Below are positions 42,655 to 51,104 of a stretch of 64,000 nucleotides of DNA, one piece after another. Location: NCBI GenBank assembly GCA_963665005.2, contig CAXXTQ010000001.1, positions 1,922,001 through 1,986,000 of the forward strand. Reading direction: 5' to 3'. Made by a program: the position numbers and the translations under genes. The notes under the pieces are model-generated. The model did not search any database, was not told the DNA's origin, and was given only the letters and a program-made list of their open reading frames with translations. Position 1 is the stretch's first letter. Every line of letters starts with the position of its first letter. This stretch comes from G963665005 sp963665005. Its GTDB lineage: Bacteria; Bacillota; Clostridia; Christensenellales; SZUA-584.

Positions 42655-44436
42655 TTAATTTATCTCACTTCCTCTACGCCATGTTTTAATTAATAATTTA
42701 TAATCTTCTTCTCCAGGTTTCACATTCTTCCAGCACTCTGATACTTTTGGGTCTTTCCCTAGTTTTGCAAAACGAGCTAAATCAAATTTAACTCTTAATG
42801 GAATTATAGTGGATTCACCGCTTACAATACATTCCCCGGTTCTGAGTATTGGCAACAGGTCCACCAGAGTCTTTAGTTCGTCTTGCATAGCGGAGGAAAC
42901 AGCGCTGCGATCCCTTGAATTATTCATACGCAGAGCAAGAATAGTCCCACATTGGCTTAATACGGTCTCCTCAATTTCACCTGCTCTTTGAGAAACTAAT
43001 AATAAACCTGCTCCATACTTTCTTCCTTCTTTTGCAATCCTTTTAATTACAGTAGTTGCAATGGTATTTGACTCTTTCGATAAATAAATATGTGCCTCTT
43101 CTAATACAAAAAGAATTGGAGAGGCTTTCCCAGAAGCTTTTTGGTCTTTTATTCTTAACGATTCATATACAAAACTTAATATGCTACCCGTTACTATGGG
43201 GATAATATCTGTTGGAGCCTCGGATAAATCAAGAACTGTAATCCTCTTGTCCCCTTCAAACCATTCGCTTATTAAATTATATAAATCCTTTTTAGGGACT
43301 CCTTCAAGGCCTTGAGGTTTATAATCATTTGGGTGAAAAATAAAGTTATACTTGGAATCGTTCATTTTTAACCATAAAGTTTCTGCGAAACGCTTTAGGC
43401 CTTCATTTGTGTTACCTAAATATGGAGGGGCACTCCCTGGTGCAGGGGCTTTAAATTTAGGTCTCATTAGACCTTCCCAGTTACCCTCTTCTTCATAGGT
43501 CATAGTTCCTGTCGGATTATTTCTATCATTACAAGTGAAGTTTTCATTAACTTCAATATCGTACCAAAGTTTATAGATGTTGTAGGGGATTGGGGAATTA
43601 AAATTAGCATTAAGCTTATTTATCTTCATTTTATCTAATGCTGATTCTTTCGTTCTGTTTACCCTTGATGTTAAGTTGTCAAATGCACGGGATTCTAATT
43701 GAATTCCTATTACTTCGAGTAAGGAACTTATATCCAATGCCCAAAATGGGATAAATAAGGGCTTTGAGTTAATGTCATTGGGATCCGGATCAATTTTAAA
43801 AATATTGGCCCTATCCGCGAATGAATCCGAATATTCTCCATGAGGATCAATAATCAATATTCTACAACCTTTTAATTCATCTATCCCTGCTATTTGATTA
43901 AGTAATATCGAAACAGCATTGGATTTACCCGATCCAGTTGAACCGAGAACTGCACAATGTCTTGAAATCATTTTGTTTAAGTCTAACTTTGCTCTTAACC
44001 CACTTGATTCATTGATAGTCCCAATTTCTATAGGATAAATATCTTTTGTTTGATTATAAATACACCCTAATAAATTATTGGAAATTAAATATACTTTATC
44101 CCCTACAATCGGGTATTGGCTTACCCCCCTCTCAAACATTCCTTCGTTTATCTCTCCAACCAATACGGCTTCAACCCATCTATTCTCATCAAGAATCTTC
44201 TCAATATCTAGTTGGTTAATTTCTTCAACAGGAACGGCAGAGATTCCAGTACGAACTATCATTGCAATAACAATAGAAAATCCCATAGAAATTGATATCA
44301 AGGTTCCGATTTGTCCAATTTTATAGGTTTCTCCATTGATAGATATTACATTCGACTGTATATTTTTATTCAAATGTATTGAAACACTTGATCCCGATAT
44401 ACTTACAACAGAACCAATATTATATTTGTTGTCCAT
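42655..44436 (-). CDS. herA: HerA-type ATPase of a SIR2-HerA defence system
   Basis: A 593-residue FtsK/HerA-superfamily ATPase. An N-terminal HAS-barrel-like domain (about 1-140) is followed by Walker A LGSTGSGKSNAV (about 165-173) and Walker B ILIIDPHGEYSD. A long insertion comes next, then the second HerA motif set FVLEEAHIYLSKES, AKEGRKYGAGLLLVSQRAGE and LRMNNSRDRSAV. HerA forms hexameric DNA pumps. Next to a SIR2 gene it marks the SIR2-HerA (Nezha) anti-phage system, in which the complex depletes NAD and may act on DNA. It overlaps the SIR2 gene by 17 bp. Confidence 0.92.
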   Translation of the reverse strand: MDNKYNIGSVVSISGSSVSIHLNKNIQSNVISINGETYKIGQIGTLISISMGFSIVIAMIVRTGISAVPVEEINQLDIEKILDENRWVEAVLVGEINEGMFERGVSQYPIVGDKVYLISNNLLGCIYNQTKDIYPIEIGTINESSGLRAKLDLNKMISRHCAVLGSTGSGKSNAVSILLNQIAGIDELKGCRILIIDPHGEYSDSFADRANIFKIDPDPNDINSKPLFIPFWALDISSLLEVIGIQLESRAFDNLTSRVNRTKESALDKMKINKLNANFNSPIPYNIYKLWYDIEVNENFTCNDRNNPTGTMTYEEEGNWEGLMRPKFKAPAPGSAPPYLGNTNEGLKRFAETLWLKMNDSKYNFIFHPNDYKPQGLEGVPKKDLYNLISEWFEGDKRITVLDLSEAPTDIIPIVTGSILSFVYESLRIKDQKASGKASPILFVLEEAHIYLSKESNTIATTVIKRIAKEGRKYGAGLLLVSQRAGEIEETVLSQCGTILALRMNNSRDRSAVSSAMQDELKTLVDLLPILRTGECIVSGESTIIPLRVKFDLARFAKLGKDPKVSECWKNVKPGEEDYKLLIKTWRRGSEIN

Positions 44437-45679
44437 TTACTTCTCCAACAGTTCTTTTTAGATAACTAGCCATTTCTTTAAAATCGCAAATCCTTAATTC
44501 TCCAAAACCATTACATTCATGGGCATCGGAACCTTGATTTTTTTCCGTATCATATGAAAAATATGCAATATCATTATCTGGCTTTTGAGGGTAATTAGAC
44601 AATTTTGTAATATAGGTCTCGCCTTTATATATTACAGAACGAAAACCAAAGATCATTATTTGGTTCGACTGTTTGCATATTTGTTCATAATGGCTTCCGG
44701 GTATTACACTAAAACTATTGGAACATCCATTTGCTTCATTAATATTACTTGAGTTTCCATCCGTTGGCTCTTTATCATAAATAAAAGCAAATACTTGAGA
44801 GGATTTATTTGTTTGTAAAGAGTTGATTATTGTTTCATTTATATGATTATCATTAAATGAATAACCGCATATTATTAACGTGGTTTCGTTCGACTTTAAT
44901 AAAGAGCCAAGTCTATCAAGCAATACTGTGTAAGGAAGCTTTTTTGTTTCATCATATTTCAATGAGGATGGCAATATCATAATATCATTTATACTTGTCA
45001 ATGATTTTATAATATTATTTTGATGTCCACACCATCCTAAAGAACCATGCACCTTCCACAGCTTAACATCTGATTTTCTATACTCAAAATTCTCTATGGC
45101 AGCTGCATCAAAATAGGGAATGAAGCAACCACTAAAACCATCAAAATATTTAATCTTTTGGTATTCAAAAGCTAACTCTAGTAAGTAATCATAATTCGGA
45201 GTGAAAATCTCAATACCTTTTATATCGTTTCGTTGACTTAGCCATTCGGCAAATTTTATATGTGGAGAATCAATAATAATTCTTTCATAAGAGCCATTTT
45301 CATCTGGTTTTATGTTCTTCGTGACCTCTTGTTTAAAGAGAGATTCTAATGACTTTATATATTCAACTAGTTCCTTGCGATTCATTCCTAATAATTTTTC
45401 TTTCCCAACAGCTAAAATTTTGTTAGATAAAGATGAAAAAACGTACTCAATATTGAAATGTTTATTTGCTGCTATTGCTTCTTCTTTTAAGGAAGTCCAT
45501 GCTTGCTTGCTTTTTTCTGAGGCCTCGTTTATTTGGATTCCGATATTATTAGTGATCTTATCTATTGTTGGTATATAAGATATTGAGATTCCTGCTCCAA
45601 AAAGAAAAGCTAAGTTCCTTTTACTATTTATATGAGTTATGAATGATTGTACCATTTTGGTGGGATCAATATACTCCAT
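44420..45679 (-). CDS. SIR2-domain effector of a SIR2-HerA defence system
   Basis: I start at the ATG at 45679 (GAGG, 6-7 bp upstream), giving 419 residues; the track of hydrophobic residues upstream is probably not translated. The SIR2-like NAD-binding fold has FLFGAGISISY (residues 25-35), FTPNYDYLLELAFE (Asn162, Asp164), the catalytic His in LWKVHGSLGW (His211) and ICGYSFNDNHINE. Such defence SIR2 domains cleave NAD. The gene directly precedes herA. The stretch is poorer in G and C than the ABC genes beside it, which suggests transfer. Confidence 0.9.
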   Translation of the reverse strand: MEYIDPTKMVQSFITHINSKRNLAFLFGAGISISYIPTIDKITNNIGIQINEASEKSKQAWTSLKEEAIAANKHFNIEYVFSSLSNKILAVGKEKLLGMNRKELVEYIKSLESLFKQEVTKNIKPDENGSYERIIIDSPHIKFAEWLSQRNDIKGIEIFTPNYDYLLELAFEYQKIKYFDGFSGCFIPYFDAAAIENFEYRKSDVKLWKVHGSLGWCGHQNNIIKSLTSINDIMILPSSLKYDETKKLPYTVLLDRLGSLLKSNETTLIICGYSFNDNHINETIINSLQTNKSSQVFAFIYDKEPTDGNSSNINEANGCSNSFSVIPGSHYEQICKQSNQIMIFGFRSVIYKGETYITKLSNYPQKPDNDIAYFSYDTEKNQGSDAHECNGFGELRICDFKEMASYLKRTVGEVNGQQI

Positions 45680-45742
45680 TACATGCCTCGATTTTATATA
45701 TATAATTTTTATTATTATAACAAACAAAGCGTAAAAATACAA

Positions 45743-45948
45743 TTTATAACATTATTCTACAATTAACATTCTGCAGATTAGACTCTGCCTATTACGAATT
45801 GTTTAGGGTTTGCTATATTCTCTTGTTCTATTTAATATCCTCTTTTAATTTCCCATTATAGACATAATCAGCATCAAATCCGATTTTACTACAATTACCC
45901 ACATTATAACACAATAATCTATAAATTTACATAATAAACAAAAAAATC
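45743..45948. other. Gene-free AT-rich upstream region of the SIR2 cassette
   Basis: About 200 bp with no coding frame. It should hold the promoter of the leftward SIR2-HerA-KTSC operon. A TATAAA-like -10 is seen near 45743 on the minus strand, but I find no convincing -35 box. Confidence 0.5.
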
Positions 45949-46135
45949 CCTTTAAAACGAAGCAAACCTCGTTCTAAAAGGCTGAATATAACATGCCTTT
46001 CATCTGGCTTTGCCAGTGAAAGGTGAATAAAAATTATTTAACTCACGTACAAGCGCCCCGCTTGCGGGGCAAGACTCGATTACAAACGTGAGTTTGTAAT
46101 CGAAACCCGAAGGGTTAATGGCACAGCCTTTTTTT
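45949..46135. repeat. Multi-hairpin structured element of unknown type
   Basis: In 190 bp I count five hairpins: CCTTT/AAAGG with AACGA/TCGTT inside (45949-45981); CCTTTCA.CTGGC/GCCAGTGAAAGG (45996-46023); GCCCCGC/GCGGGGC (46055-46070); a perfect 12-bp TCGATTACAAAC/GTTTGTAATCGA (46076-46103); and AACCC/GGGTT (46104-46116). AAAAGGCTG (45976-45984) can pair with CAGCCTTTT (46124-46132), closing the last four into a multibranched fold that ends in a T-run on the plus strand. AACTCACGT (46040) and ACGTGAGTT (46086) offer an alternative pairing. No coding frame. It could be a structured RNA, a MITE-like repeat or a terminator cluster. Confidence 0.6.
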
Positions 46136-46165
46136 AACAGACTAAAAACACACCTAACTTTCCAC

Positions 46166-46190
46166 TAAAAAAAGCCCCCGGTTGGGGACT
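46166..46190 (-). terminator. Terminator after tRNA-Arg
   Basis: On the minus strand AGTCCCC pairs with GGGGGCT around an AACC loop and is followed by seven T, just after the tRNA CCA end. Confidence 0.88.
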
Positions 46191-46198
46191 TTTCTTAG

Positions 46199-46275
46199 TG
46201 GTACGCCCGGCAGGATTTGAACCTGTGGCCTTTGGAGTCGGAGTCCAACGCTCTATCCAGCTGAGCTACGGGCGC
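46199..46275 (-). tRNA. tRNA-Arg (anticodon CCG)
   Basis: A full cloverleaf on the minus strand: acceptor GCGCCCG/CGGGCGT, D-arm GCTC..GAGC, anticodon stem TTGGA/TCCAA with loop CTCCGAC (anticodon CCG, reading CGG), T-arm ACAGG/CCTGC with TTCAAAT, and an encoded CCA. The SIR2-HerA cassette lies beyond its 3' end; I see no duplicated tRNA 3' end that would mark an att site. Confidence 0.97.
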
Positions 46276-46332
46276 ACGAACTTTACTAATATACCATAAT
46301 AGCGCGTCTTGTCAAATAGCTAATTTGAATTT

Positions 46333-47415
46333 TTAGAAATATTGATAAAACGTACAGCGTATGCTGCCGTTATAAAGCTTTCTTTTTTTGCTCGCCCGTT
46401 TGCCGAAATACCGCTCGAACTGTTCATCGGCGGTGATGATAAACTTTCGTTTTGTTTCGGCGAGCGCTTTTCCCATATCCTGATAAAGATTTTGCGTCTG
46501 CCTTTTTTCTCCGAGCCGTTTTGCGTACGGCGGATTGGTCAGCACTATTGCATCTTTTCGCGCGAAGTCTTTTATATCGGCGTTATATATGCGCAGCTTT
46601 ACGCCCGCTTTGTTCGCGTTTCTCTCTGTCGCGCCGAGAGCTTTTGTATCTATGTCAGAGGCGTACACGGTAGCCTGTTCGCGCTCGTTTGCTTTTGTCG
46701 CTGCTCTTTCTTTTGCCCATTCTCCGCTAAACATGCGCCACTTCTCGCCGTCAAAGCTTCGATGTAATCCCGGGGCAATGTTCGCGCTTATCATGGCGGC
46801 CTCTATCGCTATCGTGCCCGAGCCGCACATGGGATCGGAAAACTCACCGCTCTTCCATCCCGTAAGCATAACGAGCCCTGCGGCAAGCGTCTCGCGTATA
46901 GGCGCTTTAACGTTAGCCGTTCTGTACCCGCGCCTGTTGAGCCCCGCGCCGCTTACGTTGAGGCAGACTGAAACTTCGTCGCGCAGTATTTTAATATGTA
47001 TATCGTATCTTTCGCCGTTTTCTGCTAAAATTTTTGTTTTATGTTTTTGCATAAGCCGGTCGGCGGCCGCTTTTTTTGATATAGACTGTATGTCCGATAC
47101 GCTAAAAAGCGCACTTTTTACTGAATCGGCGTTAACGGGAAATTCGGCGTCAGGCGGAATATAGCTTTCAAGCTCGGCAGATTTAACGCCCTCGAACAGC
47201 TCATCGAAAGTTTTTGCCGTGAACGTTTTTAGTTCTATATAAACCCTGTCTGCTGTGCGCAGGCATATGTTGGCTCTTGCAAGCCCGTTTTCGTCCGCGC
47301 TGAAATAAACGCGTGCGTCATAAGCTTTGACGTCCTTTAAACCGAGGTTTCTAAGCTCTGCCGCGACTATCGATTCAAGGCCAAACGAACAGGAAGCAAA
47401 ACATCTATGCTTCAT
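46333..47415 (-). CDS. THUMP-domain SAM-dependent RNA methyltransferase (RlmL/Trm14 type)
   Basis: A 360-residue protein. The N-terminal ferredoxin-like plus THUMP region (CSFGLESIVAAELRNLGLKD, VRAYDARV-like strand, FTAKTFDELFEGV) binds RNA. The Rossmann methyltransferase part has the SAM loop FSDPMCGSGTIAIEAAMI and the catalytic NPPY motif (LTNPPYAKRLGEKR), as in N2-guanine methyltransferases. The target is probably a guanine in rRNA or tRNA. It overlaps the HD-domain gene by 11 bp and is the last gene of a four-gene operon. Confidence 0.92.
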   Translation of the reverse strand: MKHRCFASCSFGLESIVAAELRNLGLKDVKAYDARVYFSADENGLARANICLRTADRVYIELKTFTAKTFDELFEGVKSAELESYIPPDAEFPVNADSVKSALFSVSDIQSISKKAAADRLMQKHKTKILAENGERYDIHIKILRDEVSVCLNVSGAGLNRRGYRTANVKAPIRETLAAGLVMLTGWKSGEFSDPMCGSGTIAIEAAMISANIAPGLHRSFDGEKWRMFSGEWAKERAATKANEREQATVYASDIDTKALGATERNANKAGVKLRIYNADIKDFARKDAIVLTNPPYAKRLGEKRQTQNLYQDMGKALAETKRKFIITADEQFERYFGKRASKKRKLYNGSIRCTFYQYF

Positions 47416-48082
47416 TAACGTTATCCCATCTGTTTAATTTTACACCGTTGATATAAAGCGCGAATCTGCGGTTCAAAAACTCTGCGCTTCTCTCGCTCAT
47501 CTGCATTCTCGTCATATAAATACGCAGAAAATCCATAGGCGAAGATGTGTTATTCATTGAATATTCTATAGAAATGGTTTTGTCGTCTACAGTAAGCTTA
47601 GTTGATTGTATAGAAAAATTAACTCTGTCGTGTATGTCGGATAAATCGGGTTTTCTCAGCCTTACGCGCGCTCTGTGAGCGTCTACCTTATCGGCTAAGA
47701 TAAGAGCGGCCGAAACATCGCTTACGGGGTTGCCCGTTTCTTCTTCGTGGGAACCTACTGCTGCGCAAATATCGCAGACCTCGGCAATATCCATACCCAT
47801 ATCGCAAAGTATAGGAAAAAGCATCACAGCGCCGTTTAGCCCGTGGTGTTTGCGGTTTATAAGGTTTCCTACGTCGTGCACCCATCCGGCGATTTTCGCA
47901 AGTTCTACACGCCTTTGCGGGCTTTGCAGCCTTGAGAGTATTTCCCCCGCAATACGGCTTACGTACCCGACATGCCTCGGCCCGTGGTCGGTATATCCGA
48001 TAACTTCGAGACACTTGTTAGAATGGCTGACAAGCTCTCTTATCTTTTCGCTCTTTTTGACATCGTTTAAAGTAACCTGCAA
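47405..48082 (-). CDS. HD-domain phosphohydrolase
   Basis: A 225-residue protein with the HD metal-binding pattern: TDHGPRHVGYVSRIAGEIL, WVHDVGNLINRKHHGLNGA and AVGSHEEETG, then ILADKVDAHRARVR. HD proteins of this sort hydrolyse phosphomonoesters or phosphodiesters such as nucleotides. It lies 1 bp after the HEAT-like gene and overlaps the methyltransferase gene. Substrate unknown. Confidence 0.88.
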   Translation of the reverse strand: MQVTLNDVKKSEKIRELVSHSNKCLEVIGYTDHGPRHVGYVSRIAGEILSRLQSPQRRVELAKIAGWVHDVGNLINRKHHGLNGAVMLFPILCDMGMDIAEVCDICAAVGSHEEETGNPVSDVSAALILADKVDAHRARVRLRKPDLSDIHDRVNFSIQSTKLTVDDKTISIEYSMNNTSSPMDFLRIYMTRMQMSERSAEFLNRRFALYINGVKLNRWDNVNEA

Positions 48083-48083
48083 A

Positions 48084-48908
48084 TTATTCCCTCACTTTTT
48101 TCAAAGATTCATAATCCTTGTCGCCCGAAAAATCTCTTTCTATCTCAATCTCGCCGCCCAGCTCTTCGTATGCATTTTTTATTGCTAAATATTCAAAATA
48201 AGTTGTATTTTCTTCTTTTATTGCCTCTTCTAAATATGGCAGAGCTTTATCGTTGCCGATTTTGCCAAGGCAGCTTGCGTAAAACGCTTTTTGTGTATCG
48301 CTGTATAAAAACTTTTCAAGTGCGAAGTTATACGTTCTTTCATCGTACGGAAGATCGGTCAGAATATCCAGAAAACAATCGGAAGCGTAGGCGCTTTCTG
48401 CCTGTTCATACGCTTTTATTATATTTTCTATCTCGCCCGCTCCTGAATTCTTCAGTTCTTCGGCACATGCTTCTGAGAACTCGTTCTTTTCAGTTGAAGC
48501 GGCAATAGCATCAATGTAAAGTTTGTAAGGATGAACCATATCCATTTCTTCTATAATTCTCACAATAACTTTTTTTAACGCATCGCTTTTCTCTCCTTCG
48601 TAGTTTTCCATCAACGATACTAAAAAAGGATAAGTTTCTTCTTTGTCATCTGCTATTCTGTTAAGCAAAACTCCCGGAAGAGTTATATCCGATAAGATAT
48701 ATTGACCAAGAGCTTTAATCAAATCGCTGGCATGATATTTTTTGAAATAATCGTTTGGCGAATTCTCGCCGAGCCATTCTTTTGGCGAATCGAGCCAGGC
48801 AAGATAAAGCTCAGGGGCAGCTTCTTCTAAAGCTTCGTCTTCAAGGTTGTTAGATTTCTTGTAAGACTTCAAATATTCTGCAAACTTTTTTTCAAAATCA
48901 ATCAGCAT
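48084..48908 (-). CDS. HEAT-repeat-like protein of unknown function
   Basis: Starting at the ATG at 48908 (11-bp overlap with the TPR gene) it is 274 residues, acidic and nearly all helical. Successive helix pairs such as YPFLVSLMENYEGEKSDALKK and ALPYLEEAIKEENTTYFEYL look like HEAT/Armadillo-type repeats, a protein-protein interaction scaffold. No catalytic motif, signal or membrane segment. Expressed with the TPR and HD genes. Confidence 0.72.
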   Translation of the reverse strand: MLIDFEKKFAEYLKSYKKSNNLEDEALEEAAPELYLAWLDSPKEWLGENSPNDYFKKYHASDLIKALGQYILSDITLPGVLLNRIADDKEETYPFLVSLMENYEGEKSDALKKVIVRIIEEMDMVHPYKLYIDAIAASTEKNEFSEACAEELKNSGAGEIENIIKAYEQAESAYASDCFLDILTDLPYDERTYNFALEKFLYSDTQKAFYASCLGKIGNDKALPYLEEAIKEENTTYFEYLAIKNAYEELGGEIEIERDFSGDKDYESLKKVRE

Positions 48909-50616
48909 CAGGTACACCTTCTTTCGGCAAGCCGTAAATTTTATTGCAATACCTGTTCAAAGTATCCAAGTTCGCACCGTATATCTGGGCAAGTTCTTTT
49001 TTTCGCGGAGTATTTATATTTTCTAAAAGATTGCAAACGCAGTATTCAAGCGCGGCCGCAAACGCAGCAGGCCTTTTTATCCAAACGCCATTATCCTTTC
49101 TCTCGCGAGCAATAGTCGCCATTAGTTCAACGCCTGTGGTAACAAAATCATCGCTGTATCTGTCTCTTGTGTTTTTAATAAAATACTTAAGAGTTTCAAT
49201 ATACTTTTCGGGCAGGTTGTTTATCTCTTCTGAAACGCTTCCAACCCTAACTTCCGAAATCGCGCCCTTAATATAAGCGACATAAGGCTCTTTGGCATTC
49301 ATACGTTTAAGGTACATAAAAACATCGTTTTTAATTTCGTCCGTTTCCGCGCTTTTTAAAAGAAAACTTCTAAACTCTTCTTCAACTCTTTTATCTGAGA
49401 ATATACTCATTATTTCAAGAACTATCTTTTTTATATACTCGTCTCCGAAATTCAGTCCCCACAAAATTATAGACTTGAAATAATCATCTTTTTGCCATTT
49501 GTTTTCTAAGCTGTCGTCTTTTTGTTTTAGGCATTCGTTTAAATATTTTATTCTCTTTTTAATTTCATCAAACTGTACCTGATAAACATATTCTAGTTCA
49601 TTGGCCGCGCCAATTTGCTTTGCCCGCTTAGCTTTTTCTTTATAATATGACGCAAGGCTGTTGCCCGGGTCAATCTTTAGTATCTTTAAAAAACAATCAA
49701 AAGACTCGGAGTATTTACCAAAGTTATACGCTGCCAAACCGCAAAAATGCAGAATGCGTATATCAAAAGGATGAAAAGCCAAGAGTTTAATAAACCAGAC
49801 GTACGCTTTATCATGGTATCCAAGCTCACAATAAGTAAGCGCAACTTTATGCATATCTTCCGGCTCAATATCAGAAAGGTTATCAATTTTAGAAAGGTAC
49901 TGCGCCGCTCTTGCGTGGTCATTTGAATCGGAGTAAAAAAGCGCTAGGTTGCAAAAAGCGTGCAGGTTCAAAGGAGAAATTAGCAGAACTTCTTTTGAAA
50001 TTTCAATGGCTTTTGTTTTGTTTCCGTCAAAGAAATAAGCAAGCGCAAGGTTGTTCATTGCAGGACACATTGATAAGCTTTTGCGAATAGACTCTTCTAA
50101 ATATTTTATAGCACTTTTATAATCGCCTTTATCTAAATACGCTTTGCCTTCATACGCTTTGTCTAAATCATGGCGGCGGTTTAAATCGTGAAGCACACCG
50201 CCCTGCGAAATTTCTTCTTCATCTAAAATCATAAAAAGTTCATCTATATCTTCGGCAAACTCTCCGTTTGGGTCAACCATAAGATATTGTTCAAAGGCTT
50301 CATCGGCAAGAGCATAGTTTTTCATACCCATATAATTGCATCCAAGGGCAAACAAACACTCTGTGGGAGTTTCGCCGTAGCGCGTAATTTTAAACAGTAC
50401 GTCGTTGGATTCGGAGAATAAACCCATTTCCGAATAAACCTGTGCGATGCAAAGCAAATACTCGACATTTTTCGGATCTGTTCCGAGTACCTGGCGGTAT
50501 AACTGCAAAGCCTCTAAAAGATTACCGGCGTCTATATGCTTTTCAGCCTTTCTTAAAAAGAATTCTGCCGGCTGGTTAAAGCTTAATATTTTATTTTCAT
50601 TATTTTTATTTAGCAT
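48898..50616 (-). CDS. TPR-repeat protein
   Basis: A 572-residue cytoplasmic protein with about nine tetratricopeptide repeats in the first 330 residues (LEALQLYRQVLGTDPKNVEY, YALADEAFEQYLMVDPNGEF, SFDCFLKILKIDPGNSLASY). A helical C-terminal domain of about 240 residues follows. It is the first gene of the TPR-HEAT-HD-methyltransferase operon. No enzyme motif, so it is probably an adaptor. Confidence 0.85.
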   Translation of the reverse strand: MLNKNNENKILSFNQPAEFFLRKAEKHIDAGNLLEALQLYRQVLGTDPKNVEYLLCIAQVYSEMGLFSESNDVLFKITRYGETPTECLFALGCNYMGMKNYALADEAFEQYLMVDPNGEFAEDIDELFMILDEEEISQGGVLHDLNRRHDLDKAYEGKAYLDKGDYKSAIKYLEESIRKSLSMCPAMNNLALAYFFDGNKTKAIEISKEVLLISPLNLHAFCNLALFYSDSNDHARAAQYLSKIDNLSDIEPEDMHKVALTYCELGYHDKAYVWFIKLLAFHPFDIRILHFCGLAAYNFGKYSESFDCFLKILKIDPGNSLASYYKEKAKRAKQIGAANELEYVYQVQFDEIKKRIKYLNECLKQKDDSLENKWQKDDYFKSIILWGLNFGDEYIKKIVLEIMSIFSDKRVEEEFRSFLLKSAETDEIKNDVFMYLKRMNAKEPYVAYIKGAISEVRVGSVSEEINNLPEKYIETLKYFIKNTRDRYSDDFVTTGVELMATIARERKDNGVWIKRPAAFAAALEYCVCNLLENINTPRKKELAQIYGANLDTLNRYCNKIYGLPKEGVPDAD

Positions 50617-50641
50617 CTTAAACGTATTCCTTTACATGGCA

Positions 50642-50650
50642 ATTATATCA
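50642..50650 (-). promoter_or_regulatory. Extended -10 promoter of the TPR operon
   Basis: TGATATAAT on the minus strand lies 26-34 bp before the TPR gene start; the -35 region is only T-rich. The rest of the gap up to 50800 is AT-rich without further recognisable signals. Confidence 0.5.
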
Positions 50651-50803
50651 TATTTAAAAAAATAAAAACACGTTTTAGACTAATAATATATGTAAACATT
50701 TAGAACTTTTGTATCCAATATATAGTAATTGTATTATAAAGTTTTAATAATCGATTAAAATTAAAACTGTGATTATGTAACGGTTTTTTAATTAATCTTA
50801 TTG

Positions 50804-50832
50804 TTGACTATAAAACAAGCGGGTGTTATAAT
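50804..50832 (+). promoter_or_regulatory. Promoter of the asd-dapA-dapB operon
   Basis: TTGACT (50804-50809) and TATAAT (50827-50832) are 17 bp apart, with a start near 50840, about 15 nt before the riboswitch. Confidence 0.82.
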
Positions 50833-50854
50833 ACTGCAAAACGAATACTTACTA

Positions 50855-51079
50855 CAGTTTGAGGCGCGGTTTTCATCAGTATAATAATTCAAGGCATCGG
50901 ATGCCGTTAGAGAATTATTAAAAAGGGCAAACCGCCGAAGGTAAAATTATCCGAAAAATTTTATCTGGGTGTATGGTTAACATCCATGCAACTGCCGCCC
51001 ATTTTTTTGGACGGAGCGCTGCTGTTATAAATTTATCTATTATGATATAGCGCGCTTTGTAGTAATGCGTGCTATTTTT
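50855..51079 (+). promoter_or_regulatory. Lysine riboswitch (L-box) with intrinsic terminator
   Basis: The L-box conserved blocks appear in order: GAGGCGCGG, CAGTA, AAAGGGCAAACC, GCCGAAGG, CTGGGTG and AACTGCCG. A terminator follows, ATAGCGCGC paired with GCGTGCTAT (51047-51075), with a T-run to 51079. The AGCGCT at 51015-51020 can pair with the 5' arm of the terminator and act as antiterminator. In this class lysine binding favours termination, so the lysine/DAP genes downstream are off when lysine is plentiful. Confidence 0.93.
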
Positions 51080-51104
51080 GTATATTATATTTTTAGGAGG
51101 ATAT

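Noticed and set aside
45949..46135. Retron-like msr/msd RNA next to defence genes
   Set aside because: The hairpins and closing stem recall a retron RNA, but no reverse transcriptase is encoded nearby.
42400..46275. Integrated element bounded by tRNA-Arg
   Set aside because: The site is suggestive, but there is no integrase and no second copy of the tRNA 3' end at the far side.
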